From Actinomadura sp. HBU206391 (GTDB lineage Bacteria; Actinomycetota; Actinomycetes; Streptosporangiales; Streptosporangiaceae), in NCBI RefSeq assembly GCF_014323665.1, contig NZ_JABVEB010000012.1, positions 1 through 64,000 of the forward strand: a DNA stretch of 64,000 nt, written 5' to 3'. This document shows positions 34,143 to 44,310 of this stretch, in pieces. The first letter of the stretch is position 1; every line of letters begins with the position of its first letter. The notes under the pieces were generated by a model. That model did no database searches and had not been told where the DNA came from. It was given only the letters and a program-made list of their open reading frames with translations. Made by a program: the position numbers and the translations under genes.

Positions 34143-35900
34143 ATGAACCCCATCGACGCTTTCCGACTGGACTCCGCCATGCGCGAACTGCCTCTGCCCG
34201 ACGTCGATGAACCGGATCACAGATCGCCGCTGCGCTACCTGACGTGGGTGGCGCGGAGGCAGGTTCGTCCACTGACCGGGGGCATGCTGCTCGGCGTCGT
34301 CTGGATGGTGAGCCAGGCGCTCATGCCCGCGGTGATCGGGCAGGCCATCGACGATGGCGTCATGGACAAGGACGCCTCGGCCCTAGTGGCATGGTCGGGC
34401 GTCCTGCTGTTACTCGGCATCATGCAGGCCGTCAGCGGCATCATGCGGCACCGGTTCGCGGTGTTCAACTGGCTGGCGGCGGCCTACCGGACCGTACAGG
34501 TCGTCAACAGACAGGTGACCCGGCTCGGCGGCACATTGCTGAAACGGCTGACCACCGGTGAGGTCGTCAGTGTGGGCGTCGCGGACGTCTCGCACATCGG
34601 CGGCGCCATGGACATCCTCGCGCGCGGCTCCGGCGCGGTGGTGTCCATCGTCGTGGTCGCGGTGATCCTGCTCGCGACGTCACCGCCGCTCGGCCTGATC
34701 GTCGTGGTCGGCGTCCCGGTGATCCTGGCCCTGGCCGCCCCTCTGCTGCGTCCCTTCCACCGGCGCCAGCACCGGCAGCGCGAGCTGGCCGGCGAGCTCA
34801 ACACCCGCGCCACCGACATCGTCGCCGGGCTGCGCGTGCTGCGCGGCATCGGCGGCGAGCAGGTGTTCGGCACCCGCTACCGCGAGGAGTCACAACGGGT
34901 GCGCGGCGCGGGCGTCGAGGTGGCCCGGGCCGAGTCGATGCTGGCCGGCGCCGAGGTGCTGCTGCCGGGCCTGCTGATCGCGCTGGTCACCTGGATCGGC
35001 GCCGGGTTCGCGGTCAAGGGCACGATCACCCCCGGTGAACTGGTCGCCTTCTACGGCTACGCGGTCTTCCTGATCCAGCCGATGCGCACCATAGGCGAGG
35101 CGGCCGACCGGATCACCAAGGCGCACGTGGCGGCGGGGCGGGTCGTCCGCATCCTGGCGATGCGACCCGAGCTGGCGAACGCCGGCACCCGGGTCCCGCC
35201 GGCCGGCGCCGAGCTGATCGACGTCGAGTCCGGCCTGGTCGTGCGGCCCGGTCTGTTCACCGCGGTCGCGGCGGCCGACCCGGCCGAGGCGCGCGCCCTC
35301 GCCGACCGGCTCGGCCGTTACGCCGAGGGCCCGGTGACCTACGGCGGGATCCCGCTGGCCGAGATCGCCGACGTGCGCAGGCGCGTGCTCGTCGCGGTCA
35401 ACGAGGACACCCTGTTCTCCGGTCCGTTCCGCGACGCCCTGCTCTCGCCGTCCAGCGATGAGGCCGACCTCGGCCCGGCCCTGTACGCGGCGTGCGCGGA
35501 GGATCTCGTCGACACGGTCGGACTCGACGCGCATGTCGCCGAGGCGGGCCGAGAGTTCTCCGGCGGTCAGCAGCAGCGACTGCGGCTCGCCCGTGCCCTG
35601 CTCGCCGACCCCGACGTCCTGGTCCTCGTCGAGCCGACGAGCGCGGTCGACGCGCACACCGAGGCCCGCATCGCCGAGCGGCTCGGCAAGGCCCGTTACG
35701 GTCCACGGACGGGCGACGCCGCGACGGCCGGGACCGACCGGGCGACGGTCGTGTGCACGAGCAGCCCCCTGGTGCTCGATCAGGCCGACCACGTGGCGTA
35801 TGTGCGGGGCGGTGTGGTCGTCGCCGAGGGCACCCATCGTGAGCTGCTGCGCAACCGTCCCGACTACGCGGCCGCCGTGACCAGAGGGCAGGACCGATGA
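34143..35900 (+). CDS. ABC exporter half-transporter with degenerate nucleotide site
   Basis: 585 residues: six-helix ABC membrane domain (residues about 35-330) and a nucleotide-binding domain. Where Walker A should stand there is GLFTAVAAADPAEARALADRL, with no GKS/T. The signature FSGGQQQRLRLARALL is intact, Walker B has VLVLVEPTSAVD, and the H-loop His is replaced (CTSSPLVL). So it can supply the signature half of an ATP site but not bind ATP itself. It pairs with the next gene, which has the complementary defects. It starts 59 bp after the LysR stop. The exported substrate is unknown. Confidence 0.87.
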   Translation: MNPIDAFRLDSAMRELPLPDVDEPDHRSPLRYLTWVARRQVRPLTGGMLLGVVWMVSQALMPAVIGQAIDDGVMDKDASALVAWSGVLLLLGIMQAVSGIMRHRFAVFNWLAAAYRTVQVVNRQVTRLGGTLLKRLTTGEVVSVGVADVSHIGGAMDILARGSGAVVSIVVVAVILLATSPPLGLIVVVGVPVILALAAPLLRPFHRRQHRQRELAGELNTRATDIVAGLRVLRGIGGEQVFGTRYREESQRVRGAGVEVARAESMLAGAEVLLPGLLIALVTWIGAGFAVKGTITPGELVAFYGYAVFLIQPMRTIGEAADRITKAHVAAGRVVRILAMRPELANAGTRVPPAGAELIDVESGLVVRPGLFTAVAAADPAEARALADRLGRYAEGPVTYGGIPLAEIADVRRRVLVAVNEDTLFSGPFRDALLSPSSDEADLGPALYAACAEDLVDTVGLDAHVAEAGREFSGGQQQRLRLARALLADPDVLVLVEPTSAVDAHTEARIAERLGKARYGPRTGDAATAGTDRATVVCTSSPLVLDQADHVAYVRGGVVVAEGTHRELLRNRPDYAAAVTRGQDR

Positions 35901-35919
35901 CGCGAGACGGAGGCATCGC

Positions 35920-37641
35920 ATGAGCGGGCAGATCCTGCCGGTGGCGACGCCCGCGCAGGTGCGGGCGTACGCGCGCCGGCTGACACTGCGGTATCCGCGC
36001 GCGCTGGCCGGCGCGCTGACCCTGCACGCCATGGCCGCGGTGACCGGGCTGGTCACGCCGCGGCTGCTCGGCGACCTAGTCGAGGGCGTACGCTCCGGCG
36101 GGGTCGACGTGAACCTGGTGGCGCTGGCCATCGCCGGCTTCGTCGTCGCTCAGGGGGTGCTCGTCCGTTATGCCTTCTACGCCTCCACCCGGCTCGGTGA
36201 GCAGGTGCTCGCCGAGCTGCGGGAGGAGTTCGTCGACGGGGTGCTGAGGCTACCGCTGTCCACGGTGGAGCGGGCCGGGACGGGCGACCTGGTGACCCGC
36301 ACCTCGCGCGACGTGGACGCCCTGTCCCGTACGGTGCGCATGGCGGTGCCGGAGACGCTCATCGCCCTCGTGGTCGTCGCCTTCACGCTCGGCGCGCTGA
36401 CGCTGGTCGGGCCGTTGTTCGTGCTGCCCTGTCTGATCGCCGTGCCGATGCTGTGGATCAGCACGAGGTGGTACCTCGCGCGCGCCGGTGACGGCTATCT
36501 GCGCGAGAACGCCACCTGGGCGGAGCTGACCGACGGGCTGGCCGAGACCGTGAACGGCGCCCGTACGATCGAAGCGCTCGGCCTGGCCGAGCGGCGGCGG
36601 CAGCGCTGCAGGGCCGACATCCGCCGTACGTGGGCGGCCGAGCGTTACACGCTGCGGCTGCGCACGTTCTATCTCCCGGCGGTCGAGATCGGTTACGTCG
36701 TGCCGGTCGTGGCGACGCTGCTGGTCGGCGGGCTGTTCTACATCAATGACATGGCGTCGCTGGCCCAGGTGACCGCCGCCACGCTGTACGTCCAGCAGCT
36801 GATCGAGCCGCTCGACATGCTGCTGACCTGGCTGGACGAGCTGCAGGTCGGCGGTGCCTCACTGGCCCGGCTGCTCGGCATCTCGGCGGTGCCGCAGGAC
36901 CGGGTGACGGTGCCCGACGCCAAGCCCGCGAATGAGCAGATCGACGTGCGGAACCTGCACTATGCCTACCGCGAGGGTCATGACGTCCTGCACGGCGTGG
37001 ACCTCTGCCTGCGCCCCGGCGAACGGCTCGCGGTCGTAGGGCCGAGCGGCGCAGGGAAGTCCACACTGGGCCGGCTGCTCGCGGGGATCCACGGGCCCCG
37101 GATCGGCTCGGTGTCGGTCGGCTCCGTTCCCCTGGTCGAGCTGCCACTGGACGATCTGCGCGGGCACGTCGCCCTGGTCACCCAGGAGCACCACGTCTTC
37201 CGGGGAACGCTCCGCGACAACCTCGTGATGGCCAGCCCGGACGCCTCCCCAGAGGACCTGGGTGCCGCACTGGCGGCGGTCGACTGGGCCGGCCCCGACC
37301 TGGACGCCGAGGTCGGGCCGGGCGCACTGGTGCTCTCGCCGGCACAGGCCCAGCAGCTCGCGCTGGCCAGACTGGTGCTGGCCGACCCGCACACGCTGGT
37401 GCTGGACGAGGCGACCTCGCTGCTCGACCCTCGTGCGGCACGGAATCTGGAGCGGTCTCTCGCCGCGGTGCTGGACGGCCGCACGGTCGTCGCCATCGCC
37501 CACCGCCTGCAGACGGCGCACGACGCCGACCGCGTCGCGGTGGTCGAGGACGGGCGGATCACCGAGCTCGGGAGCCACGACGAACTCGTCGCCGCGGGCG
37601 GCTCCTATGCCGCGCTCTGGTCCTCCTGGCACGGTGCCTGA
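35920..37641 (+). CDS. ABC exporter half-transporter with intact Walker A and degenerate signature
   Basis: 573 residues: six-helix membrane domain, then an NBD with Walker A GPSGAGKST (about residue 374), Walker B TLVLDEATSLLD and H-loop AIAHRL. The signature motif is changed to LSPAQAQQ. Combined with the upstream subunit, only one complete ATP site can form (this Walker A with the partner's SGGQ), as in asymmetric heterodimeric exporters. ACGGAGG precedes the ATG, 19 bp after the upstream stop. Confidence 0.9.
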   Translation: MSGQILPVATPAQVRAYARRLTLRYPRALAGALTLHAMAAVTGLVTPRLLGDLVEGVRSGGVDVNLVALAIAGFVVAQGVLVRYAFYASTRLGEQVLAELREEFVDGVLRLPLSTVERAGTGDLVTRTSRDVDALSRTVRMAVPETLIALVVVAFTLGALTLVGPLFVLPCLIAVPMLWISTRWYLARAGDGYLRENATWAELTDGLAETVNGARTIEALGLAERRRQRCRADIRRTWAAERYTLRLRTFYLPAVEIGYVVPVVATLLVGGLFYINDMASLAQVTAATLYVQQLIEPLDMLLTWLDELQVGGASLARLLGISAVPQDRVTVPDAKPANEQIDVRNLHYAYREGHDVLHGVDLCLRPGERLAVVGPSGAGKSTLGRLLAGIHGPRIGSVSVGSVPLVELPLDDLRGHVALVTQEHHVFRGTLRDNLVMASPDASPEDLGAALAAVDWAGPDLDAEVGPGALVLSPAQAQQLALARLVLADPHTLVLDEATSLLDPRAARNLERSLAAVLDGRTVVAIAHRLQTAHDADRVAVVEDGRITELGSHDELVAAGGSYAALWSSWHGA

Positions 37642-37698
37642 CCGGCCGCCCTCGCCCGCTACGGCATCGGGTCGCTGGCGCTGTTCTGGCTCTGGTTC

Positions 37699-37971
37699 GT
37701 GGCGTTGCCCCTGGGCGTGGTCGCGGTCGTGCTCGGCATCATGGGTCGGCATCGGGTGAAGCACGGCGATGCCACCAACAAGGGCATGGCGACGGTCGGC
37801 GTGGCGCTGGGCGGACTGGCGCTGGTGCTGGCGGGAGCGGTGGTCGCGATGGGTGCGGCGTTCCTGAGCTCCGACTCGGGCAGGGACTACAACAACTGCT
37901 TGGAGAAGGCCACCGGCCAAGCGCAGAGGGACCAGTGTGCCAAGCAGTTCGAGCGGGACATCACGCGCTGA
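37699..37971 (+). CDS. DUF4190-like small membrane protein, possibly 5'-truncated
   Basis: About 90 residues from a GTG. LPLGVVAVVLGIMGRHRVKHGDATNKGMATVGVALGGLALVLAGAVV is the two-helix DUF4190 pattern. The first helix in fact begins upstream (YGIGSLALFWLWFV), where the frame is open back to the ABC gene stop but contains no ATG/GTG/TTG. Thus either the GTG inside the first helix is used, or the 5' end was lost, or translation re-initiates at a rare codon after the ABC stop. Function unknown. Confidence 0.55.
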   Translation: MALPLGVVAVVLGIMGRHRVKHGDATNKGMATVGVALGGLALVLAGAVVAMGAAFLSSDSGRDYNNCLEKATGQAQRDQCAKQFERDITR

Positions 37972-38013
37972 CGAGAGATACGAATCGGTGCGACATTCCC
38001 CCGGAATTCCGGA

Positions 38014-38568
38014 TCACTTACCGAGGGGGCCGAGGGCGATGTCCAGTTCGGAGCGGATGAGCGTGGCGCAGACGTGGTAGCCGTCGGCCGGTCCGCCGTA
38101 GGGGTCGGGGACGTCGTCGATGCCCGGCCGCTGCGCCCGCCGCAGGTGCGCGGCCGTGACGAGCAGCCTGGCCCGGTCGGCGAACTCGGTACCGGCCGGC
38201 GCGGGCTCACCGGCGACGAGCCGGGCGAACTCCCGGAGCGTGAAGGTCCGGCCGGCCGCCGCGGGCTGCTGGGTGGCGATCATGTTCCGGTGCGCCACCT
38301 CCATGGTGAGGATGAGGTCGGACCCGTCGACGATCGCGTGGGTCAGCATCCGTCCGCGATGACCGGCGTGAACGACCCCCAGCGCGTCGAGGGCGGCGCC
38401 GGAACCCGGGGCGATCGGGCTGCCCTCGTGCCCGAAGACGCCGGCGCTCTCGACGATGACGCGCGTGCCGTGCGGGCTCAGCGTCTCCCGCGCCATGGCC
38501 TCGGCCATCGGCGAGCGGCAGATATTGGCCGTACAGACGAAAAGTATCCGAAACCCCTCTTGGCCCAT
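38014..38568 (-). CDS. Low-molecular-weight protein tyrosine phosphatase
   Basis: 184 residues. The P-loop CTANICRS (Cys12, Arg18) at the N-terminus and a VPDPYGG segment with the general acid Asp near the C-terminus define the LMW-PTP family. It removes phosphate from phosphotyrosine or phospho-arginine. It stands alone and convergent with the DUF4190 gene. The LILTMEVAHRNMI segment is the usual core. Confidence 0.88.
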   Translation of the reverse strand: MGQEGFRILFVCTANICRSPMAEAMARETLSPHGTRVIVESAGVFGHEGSPIAPGSGAALDALGVVHAGHRGRMLTHAIVDGSDLILTMEVAHRNMIATQQPAAAGRTFTLREFARLVAGEPAPAGTEFADRARLLVTAAHLRRAQRPGIDDVPDPYGGPADGYHVCATLIRSELDIALGPLGK

Positions 38569-38683
38569 GCCCGCATCCTAGGCCGACCCGGTCAGGTCAT
38601 GATCGGAAGGGACCGTGGTCACCCCGGCGACGACGATCCTTCCCACAGACGCCCGATCCGTCCCCGTGGACGCTCAGCCGCGA

Positions 38684-40756
38684 TCAGCTGAGCGATTTGC
38701 GCAGGAAGTCGACCTGGAGGTGGAGGAGGTTCTCGGCGACGACCTCCTGGGGGGTCATGTGGGTGACTCCGGACAGGGGGAGCACCGTGTGCGGGCGCCC
38801 CGCGGCGAGCAGCGCCGCAGACAGCCGGAGCGTGTGCGCGGCGACCACGTTGTCGTCGGCCAGCCCATGAATGATCAGAAGTGGCCGCTCCAGTTTCGGA
38901 GCGTCGCTCAGCAGCGAGTGGCGCGCGTACGTCTCCGGCTCCTCGCCGGGATGGCCCAGGTAGCGCTCGGTGTAGTGGGTGTCGTAGAGCGCCCAGTCGG
39001 TCACCGGGGCACCCGCGACCCCGGCGTGGAAGACGTCCGGGCGGCGCAGCACGGCGAGCGCGGCGAGCCAGCCGCCGAACGACCAGCCGCGGATGCCGAC
39101 CCGGTCCAGATCGAGTGCGTCGGGGTGCAGCCTGGCGGCCTCCTCCAGAGCGGCGATCTGGTCCTCCAGCACCGGGCCGACGAAGTCGCCGCGGATCGTG
39201 CGTTCCCACCCGGGCCCCCGGCCGGGGGTGCCCCGGCCATCGGCGATCACGACGGCGAAGCCCTGGTCGGCCAGCCACTGTGCTTCCCGGTAGGCCCGCT
39301 GGGCGGCGACGACGCGCTGGGCGTGCGGGCCGCCGTAGGGGTCCATCAGCACCGGCAGCCGGCCCGCGCCCGGCTCCCAGCCGGTCGGCAGCACCACGGC
39401 GGTGCGGATGGCGTGCCCGCCGGCGCGCACCAGCTCGACCGATGGGGTGATCATGGGGCTCTCGGCGAGCGAGGCGATCTTCACGTCCGAGCCGGCCACC
39501 CAAGTGATCACGTCCGGGTGGTCCAGCCGCGAGCCGGTCAGCACGGTGCTGCCGCCGGAGCGGCTCCCGCTGAACACGCCGGAGCCCTCGGTGAGCCGGG
39601 TCAGCCCGTCCGGGGAGTACGACCAGACGTGGATCTCGGTCGGCTCCTCGGAGGCGGAGAACAGCACCGTGTCGCCGTCGACGCTCAGCACCGCCCGGAC
39701 CTGCAGGCCGGCCGGCGTCACCGCGGTGCCGCCGACGGTCAGCCGGCGCGTGTCGCTCTCGTGGTCGTCGGTGGTCCACACCAGCTCGCCGGCCTTCGTG
39801 CGGGCGGGCACGCCCGAAACGATGTCCACCCAGACCGGGTCGTGCGAGATGTGCACCAGGCCGGTGTCGCCGTTGGACGGGTCGACGCTGAGCAGGCGCA
39901 TCACCCGCTGATCGCGCGACTGTACGACGATCAGCGGTCCGCGTTCGTCCCACCGGACGTTCACGAGGTACGGGAACTCCCCGCGGTCCCAGGCCACTCC
40001 GGTCCGCCGGCCGTCGACGGTCAGCAGGACCAGCCCCACGTACGCGTTCGGCGTGCCCGCGGCCGGGTAGGCGATCTCGGTCGGCGCACTGGCCGGTTCG
40101 GCCGGGTCCGCGATGTGCCAGCGGCCGACCGGGGTCTCGTCGACCCGCGCCACCAGCAGGGAACCGCCGTCGGGCGCCCACCAGTGGCCGCGCATGCGGC
40201 CCATCTCCTCGGCCGCGATGAACTCCGCCAGCCCGTACGACACCTGGTCGCTCTCGGGCTGCACCAGCGCCCGGTCGTTTCGGCCACCGCTCTGCCCGAG
40301 TTCGATGACGCGCACCGTGCGCCCGGACACGTAGGCCACCTGGCGTCCGGCCGGGTCGGGGCGCGGGTCGAAGACCGGGGCGGCCGCGTCGAGAGCGCGT
40401 ACGGTCTCGGCCTCCAGGTCGGCCACGAACAGCTGCCCGGCCAGGGTGAAGGCCGCCAGCCTCATGTCACGGTCGGTGGCGTAGCCGACGATTCCCCCGG
40501 CGGATTCCCGCGCCCGTTCGCGGCGGGCGCGTTCCTCGGCGGGCAGCCGCGCCTCACCGGTGTCCAGCGTTCGCGGATCCGCGATGAGCCGCTCCTCGCC
40601 CGTGGCGACGTCGAGTGTCCAGAGGCAGGTCACCGGGTCGGTGCCTCCTCGGGAGCGCAGGAAGACGACCCGGGACCCGTCGGGTGCGATCTGGAAGCCA
40701 CGAGGAACGCCGAGGGTGAACCGCCGGGTGCGGGCGCTCTGCCGGGGAAAGCTCAT
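38684..40756 (-). CDS. S9-family prolyl oligopeptidase / dipeptidyl peptidase IV-like
   Basis: 690 residues. An N-terminal beta-propeller (DPP-IV type, with repeated strand motifs such as APDGSRVVFLRS) and a C-terminal alpha/beta hydrolase. Nucleophile Ser559 in GWSFGGW, Asp in IHGLADDNV, His in SGVTHMTP. EFIAAEEMGR matches the Glu loop that binds the peptide N-terminus in DPP-IV. No signal peptide, so it acts in the cytosol on short peptides. Divergent from the kinase gene. Confidence 0.88.
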   Translation of the reverse strand: MSFPRQSARTRRFTLGVPRGFQIAPDGSRVVFLRSRGGTDPVTCLWTLDVATGEERLIADPRTLDTGEARLPAEERARRERARESAGGIVGYATDRDMRLAAFTLAGQLFVADLEAETVRALDAAAPVFDPRPDPAGRQVAYVSGRTVRVIELGQSGGRNDRALVQPESDQVSYGLAEFIAAEEMGRMRGHWWAPDGGSLLVARVDETPVGRWHIADPAEPASAPTEIAYPAAGTPNAYVGLVLLTVDGRRTGVAWDRGEFPYLVNVRWDERGPLIVVQSRDQRVMRLLSVDPSNGDTGLVHISHDPVWVDIVSGVPARTKAGELVWTTDDHESDTRRLTVGGTAVTPAGLQVRAVLSVDGDTVLFSASEEPTEIHVWSYSPDGLTRLTEGSGVFSGSRSGGSTVLTGSRLDHPDVITWVAGSDVKIASLAESPMITPSVELVRAGGHAIRTAVVLPTGWEPGAGRLPVLMDPYGGPHAQRVVAAQRAYREAQWLADQGFAVVIADGRGTPGRGPGWERTIRGDFVGPVLEDQIAALEEAARLHPDALDLDRVGIRGWSFGGWLAALAVLRRPDVFHAGVAGAPVTDWALYDTHYTERYLGHPGEEPETYARHSLLSDAPKLERPLLIIHGLADDNVVAAHTLRLSAALLAAGRPHTVLPLSGVTHMTPQEVVAENLLHLQVDFLRKSLS

Positions 40757-40853
40757 GTCCTGATCCTCCCACCGTTCCGCTGGTCACGGTGCGCCGCCCG
40801 GACGTACCCTCGGTACTCGGCTTCCCCGACGGTCCACCTCGCACAGGAGAGAC

Positions 40854-42200
40854 ATGCCTGATACCCCCCCGCTGCAGTCCGGTGACCCGCGACGGCTGGG
40901 CGAGTACGAACTGGAGGGCCGGCTCGGCGAGGGCGGCCAGGGTGTGGTGTACCTCGGTCGCGGCGCCGATGGGGGACATGTCGCGATCAAGCTGCTGCGT
41001 GCCGATCTGACCGGTGACGAAACGGCTCGTTCCAGGTTCGTGCGGGAGGTCGGCGCGGCCAAGCAGGTGGCGCGGTTCTGCACGGCCCAGGTGCTCGATG
41101 CCGATGTCGCCGGAGACCGCCCGTACATCGTGAGCGAGTTCGTCCCCGGACCCTCGCTGCAGCGGCAGGTGATCGAGGCGGGTCCGCGCGGCGGCGCCGA
41201 TCTCGAACGGCTCGCGATCGGCACCGTGACCGCGCTGGCCGCGATCCACCAGGCGGGCATCGTGCATCGCGACTTCAAGCCGCACAACGTCCTGATGGCG
41301 CCCGACGGGCCGCGGGTGATCGACTTCGGTATCGCGCGTGCGCTCGACGCGAGTTCGACGGTCGCCACGGCGGCCATCGGCACCCCGGCCTACATGGCTC
41401 CCGAGCAGGTGAGGGGCCAGGGGGTCACGGCGGCCGTGGACATCTTCTCCTGGGCGTCGGTGATGGTCTACGCCGCCACGGGGAGTCCTCCGTTCGGCCA
41501 GGACACCATCCCGGCCGTGATCAGCCGGATCCTCAGCGAGGAGCCGCCGCTCGACTCGATCCCGGCGGAGTTGCGCGAGCTCGTCCGGGCCTGTCTGGCC
41601 AAGGACCCCGAGCAGCGTCCGCATGCCCCGGAACTGCTGATGCGGCTGCTGGGGCAGCCGATGCCGGCACAGCAGACCCGGCTCGAGAACAGGGACACCA
41701 TCCCCACGACGGTCCTCGCTCAGGGCGTCGACCAGGCCGGCGCGTCGGCGCGCACCGCGACCTGGGGTGCGGTGGGCGCGGCCCCCCTGGCCACCGCCCC
41801 TGCCACGGCCTACGGGCCCGACCGGCCGGTCCGCCCGGCGGGCGGCGGGCGGCGTGCCGCGATCGCCGTCGCGGCGCTGGTGGGGGCCCTCGCCCTGGTC
41901 GGCGTCGGCGCGTGGGCGCTCACCAACGGCGACAAGGATCCTTCGGGTAACCCTGGACCCACGGTGACCGTGACCAGCTCGAGCGGCTCGGCGCCCGCCA
42001 CCGGAGAGGGCCCGGCGTCGCCCGGCCGGCAGACGTCGACTCGTCCGGAGTCGCCGGCGACGACGGGTCAGGCCCCGCCCACCACTGAGCTGACGACGGC
42101 GCCGCCGAGGACCTCCCAGCCCCCGACGTCCGAGCCGCCCGAGACCCCTACTTCCGTCTCCACGGAGCCGCCACCGTCCATCGGGGCGCTGACGCCCTAG
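40854..42200 (+). CDS. Membrane Ser/Thr protein kinase (PASTA-less PknB type)
   Basis: 448 residues. Kinase domain 1-280: GEGGQGVV loop, [30 protein letters not shown] juxtamembrane stretch follows, then one helix ([22 protein letters not shown]) and a Ser/Thr/Pro-rich tail that would lie outside. HRDFKPHN has Phe in place of the usual Leu. It phosphorylates unknown proteins in response to an outside signal; the tail has no sensor domain that I recognise. ATG preceded by AGGAGAG. Confidence 0.9.
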   Translation: MPDTPPLQSGDPRRLGEYELEGRLGEGGQGVVYLGRGADGGHVAIKLLRADLTGDETARSRFVREVGAAKQVARFCTAQVLDADVAGDRPYIVSEFVPGPSLQRQVIEAGPRGGADLERLAIGTVTALAAIHQAGIVHRDFKPHNVLMAPDGPRVIDFGIARALDASSTVATAAIGTPAYMAPEQVRGQGVTAAVDIFSWASVMVYAATGSPPFGQDTIPAVISRILSEEPPLDSIPAELRELVRACLAKDPEQRPHAPELLMRLLGQPMPAQQTRLENRDTIPTTVLAQGVDQAGASARTATWGAVGAAPLATAPATAYGPDRPVRPAGGGRRAAIAVAALVGALALVGVGAWALTNGDKDPSGNPGPTVTVTSSSGSAPATGEGPASPGRQTSTRPESPATTGQAPPTTELTTAPPRTSQPPTSEPPETPTSVSTEPPPSIGALTP

Positions 42201-42210
42201 GCTCGGGGTC

Positions 42211-43113
42211 ATGGATTCCACGGATACCGACCGCCGGATTCTGCCCGACCGTCGGATTCTGTTCGTGCACGCTCACCCGGATGACGAGTCCATCGGGACG
42301 GGCGCCACGATGGCGAAGTACGCCGCCGAGGGCGCCGACGTCCGTCTGGTCACGTGCACACTGGGCGAAGAGGGCGAGGTGATCCCCGACGAGCTGCGCT
42401 ATCTGGCCTCGGACAAGGAGGACCGCCTCGGCGAGTTCCGCATCGGCGAACTGGCCGCCGCCTGCGCCGCGCTCGGGGTGAAGGACCATCGATTCCTCGG
42501 CGGTCAGGGGCGCTGGCGCGACTCCGGCATGATGGGCGCGCCCACCAACGACGATCCGCGCTGCTTCTGGCGCGCCGATCTCGCCGAGGCGTGCCGGGAA
42601 CTGGTCGCGGTCGTACGGGAGCAGCGCCCGCACGTGATCGTCACCTATGACGACCGCGGCTACTACGGTCATCCCGACCACATCCAGGCCCACCGGGTGA
42701 CCTGGGCCGCGTTCGAGAAGGCGGCCGACGCCTCCTTCGGCGAGGGCGCCCCGTGGCAGGTGCCGAAGTTCTACGTCACCGCGATGCCGCGTACGGTCCT
42801 GGCCCGGTCGGTCGCCGTCGCACGCGACGACGCCTGGCCGTTCGAGACCGTCTCGAGCGTCGACGAACTGCCGTTCGGCGTGCCGGATGAGCAGGTGACG
42901 ACGGTGGTGGACGCCCGCGAGCACCTGCGGGCCAAGCTCGCCGCGCTCCGGGCCCACCGCACCCAGATCCAGGTCGATGAGCCGTTCTTCGCGCTGTCGA
43001 ACAACCTGGGGCAGCAGGCGTTCGGGGCGGAGTACTACACGCTGCTCGCCGGGCCTCTGGGGCTCGCGGCCGCCAATGGGCGGGAGACCGACCTGTTCGC
43101 CGGGCTTGTCTGA
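42211..43113 (+). CDS. mshB: Mycothiol biosynthesis deacetylase MshB
   Basis: 300 residues, LmbE/PIG-L fold. [11 protein letters not shown] (His22, Asp25 zinc ligands, Asp24 catalytic) and [10 protein letters not shown] (third ligand) are clear. It cleaves N-acetyl from GlcNAc-inositol, the second step to mycothiol, the actinomycete thiol. Length and the [17 protein letters not shown] loop fit MshB rather than the mycothiol-conjugate amidase. It starts 10 bp after the kinase gene. Confidence 0.92.
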   Translation: MDSTDTDRRILPDRRILFVHAHPDDESIGTGATMAKYAAEGADVRLVTCTLGEEGEVIPDELRYLASDKEDRLGEFRIGELAAACAALGVKDHRFLGGQGRWRDSGMMGAPTNDDPRCFWRADLAEACRELVAVVREQRPHVIVTYDDRGYYGHPDHIQAHRVTWAAFEKAADASFGEGAPWQVPKFYVTAMPRTVLARSVAVARDDAWPFETVSSVDELPFGVPDEQVTTVVDAREHLRAKLAALRAHRTQIQVDEPFFALSNNLGQQAFGAEYYTLLAGPLGLAAANGRETDLFAGLV

Positions 43114-43132
43114 TCTATTAATCTGGGCGTTT

Positions 43133-43741
43133 GTGGGCGAGGACGAGAGCAGCCGGGGCGGCAGGTCTCCAGACGATGACGGCCGGACGCCGCCCGTCCC
43201 GTCCGACGCGCCGCCGGTCCCCTCCGAGGCGCCTCCGCCTGGCTCCTACAGACCCCCGCCTGGCCCTTACGGGCCGCCTCCCGGACCTTACGGGCCGCAC
43301 ATGTCCGGAGGGTCGCACGGCGCCGCGCCCGCGAACCCGCGGCTGGCGGCGTTCGTGACCGGCGGGGCCTACGGCGTGCTCGTCGTCCTCGGGCTCGCTC
43401 TCGGGCTGACCGGGTCGTTCCTCTTCTCGGGCACGGTCGACTCGGTGCCGATCGCGGCGATCTTCTTCGTACTGCTCAACTTCTGCTGCTTCCACCTGGC
43501 CGGCTGGGCGATGCGCACCCCGCTCGGCGCGCTGGCGCCCGCGGTGCCCTGGCTGGTCGTCGTCGTGCTCATGTCGGCGAGGCGCCCGGAGGGCGATCTC
43601 GTGGTGACGGGCACGCTGCCCGGTTACGTGTTCATGGTGGGCGGCATGGCCGCCGCTCTCGTGGCGGTCGTCGGCGCGTTCTCCCGATCGGGCGGCTCCT
43701 GGCTGCTCGGAGGCATTGACGCCGGCCCACGGGCCCGGTGA
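43133..43741 (+). CDS. DUF6113-like membrane protein with Pro-rich N-terminus
   Basis: About 202 residues. The first 65 residues are Pro/Gly/Tyr repeats (PPPGPYGPPPGPYGP), then five membrane helices (YGVLVVLGLALGLTGSFLF onward). The GTG at 43133 gives the shortest form that keeps the acidic N-terminus; the RBS is weak. Proteins of this kind often follow mshB in Streptomyces and Streptosporangiales. Function unknown. Confidence 0.72.
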   Translation: MGEDESSRGGRSPDDDGRTPPVPSDAPPVPSEAPPPGSYRPPPGPYGPPPGPYGPHMSGGSHGAAPANPRLAAFVTGGAYGVLVVLGLALGLTGSFLFSGTVDSVPIAAIFFVLLNFCCFHLAGWAMRTPLGALAPAVPWLVVVVLMSARRPEGDLVVTGTLPGYVFMVGGMAAALVAVVGAFSRSGGSWLLGGIDAGPRAR

Positions 43742-43748
43742 GCCGGCC

Positions 43749-44270
43749 GTGAACGCCGGGCCCCTCCCGTCGTCTCCCGACGCGGCCGTCGACCGCGACG
43801 AGTTCCGCCGGGTGGTCGGCCGGTTCCCGACCGGGATCACCATCGTGAGCACCGCCACCGGCGGCGTCGACCATGCCATGACCGTGAGCGCCTTCACCTC
43901 GCTGTCGCTCGATCCCCTGCTCGTGCTCTTCTGCGCCGAGAAGATCGCCCGGTTCCACGACGTGGTCGTGTCGGCCGGGGAGTGGGCCGTGTCGGTGCTC
44001 GGCGAGGGCGGCCGGGACGTGTCCCAGTGGTTCGCCACGCGCGGCCGTCCGATGGACGGGCGGCTGCCCGGGTGGAACACGGTCCGCGGCGCGCACACGG
44101 GTGCGGCGATCTTCTCGGACGCCGTCGCCGCGCTGGAGTGCCGCACGCACGCGGTGCACGACGGGGGCGACCACAGCATCGTGGTGGGCGAGGTCCTGGG
44201 AGTGTCCCGTCCCGACCCCGGAGGCCGCCCCCTCGTCTACTACGAGGGCCGCTACGGCGGCCTCGCGTAA
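43749..44270 (+). CDS. Flavin reductase domain protein
   Basis: 173 residues. FRRVVGRFPTGITIVST, MTVSAFTSLSLDPLLVLFCAEK and FSDAVAALECRTHAVHDGGDHSIVVGEVLGV are hallmarks of the flavin-reductase-like FMN-binding split barrel used with two-component monooxygenases. GTG start with GGTGAG upstream, 8 bp after the previous stop. No oxygenase gene is adjacent, so its partner is unknown. Confidence 0.87.
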   Translation: MNAGPLPSSPDAAVDRDEFRRVVGRFPTGITIVSTATGGVDHAMTVSAFTSLSLDPLLVLFCAEKIARFHDVVVSAGEWAVSVLGEGGRDVSQWFATRGRPMDGRLPGWNTVRGAHTGAAIFSDAVAALECRTHAVHDGGDHSIVVGEVLGVSRPDPGGRPLVYYEGRYGGLA

Positions 44271-44310
44271 CCGCGAGGAGGCGCCAGCCCGCGGGGAACG
44301 CCGAGGCCGG

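Noticed and set aside
38615-40861. 748-codon open frame on the plus strand
   Set aside because: Antisense to the S9 peptidase with its intact catalytic triad.
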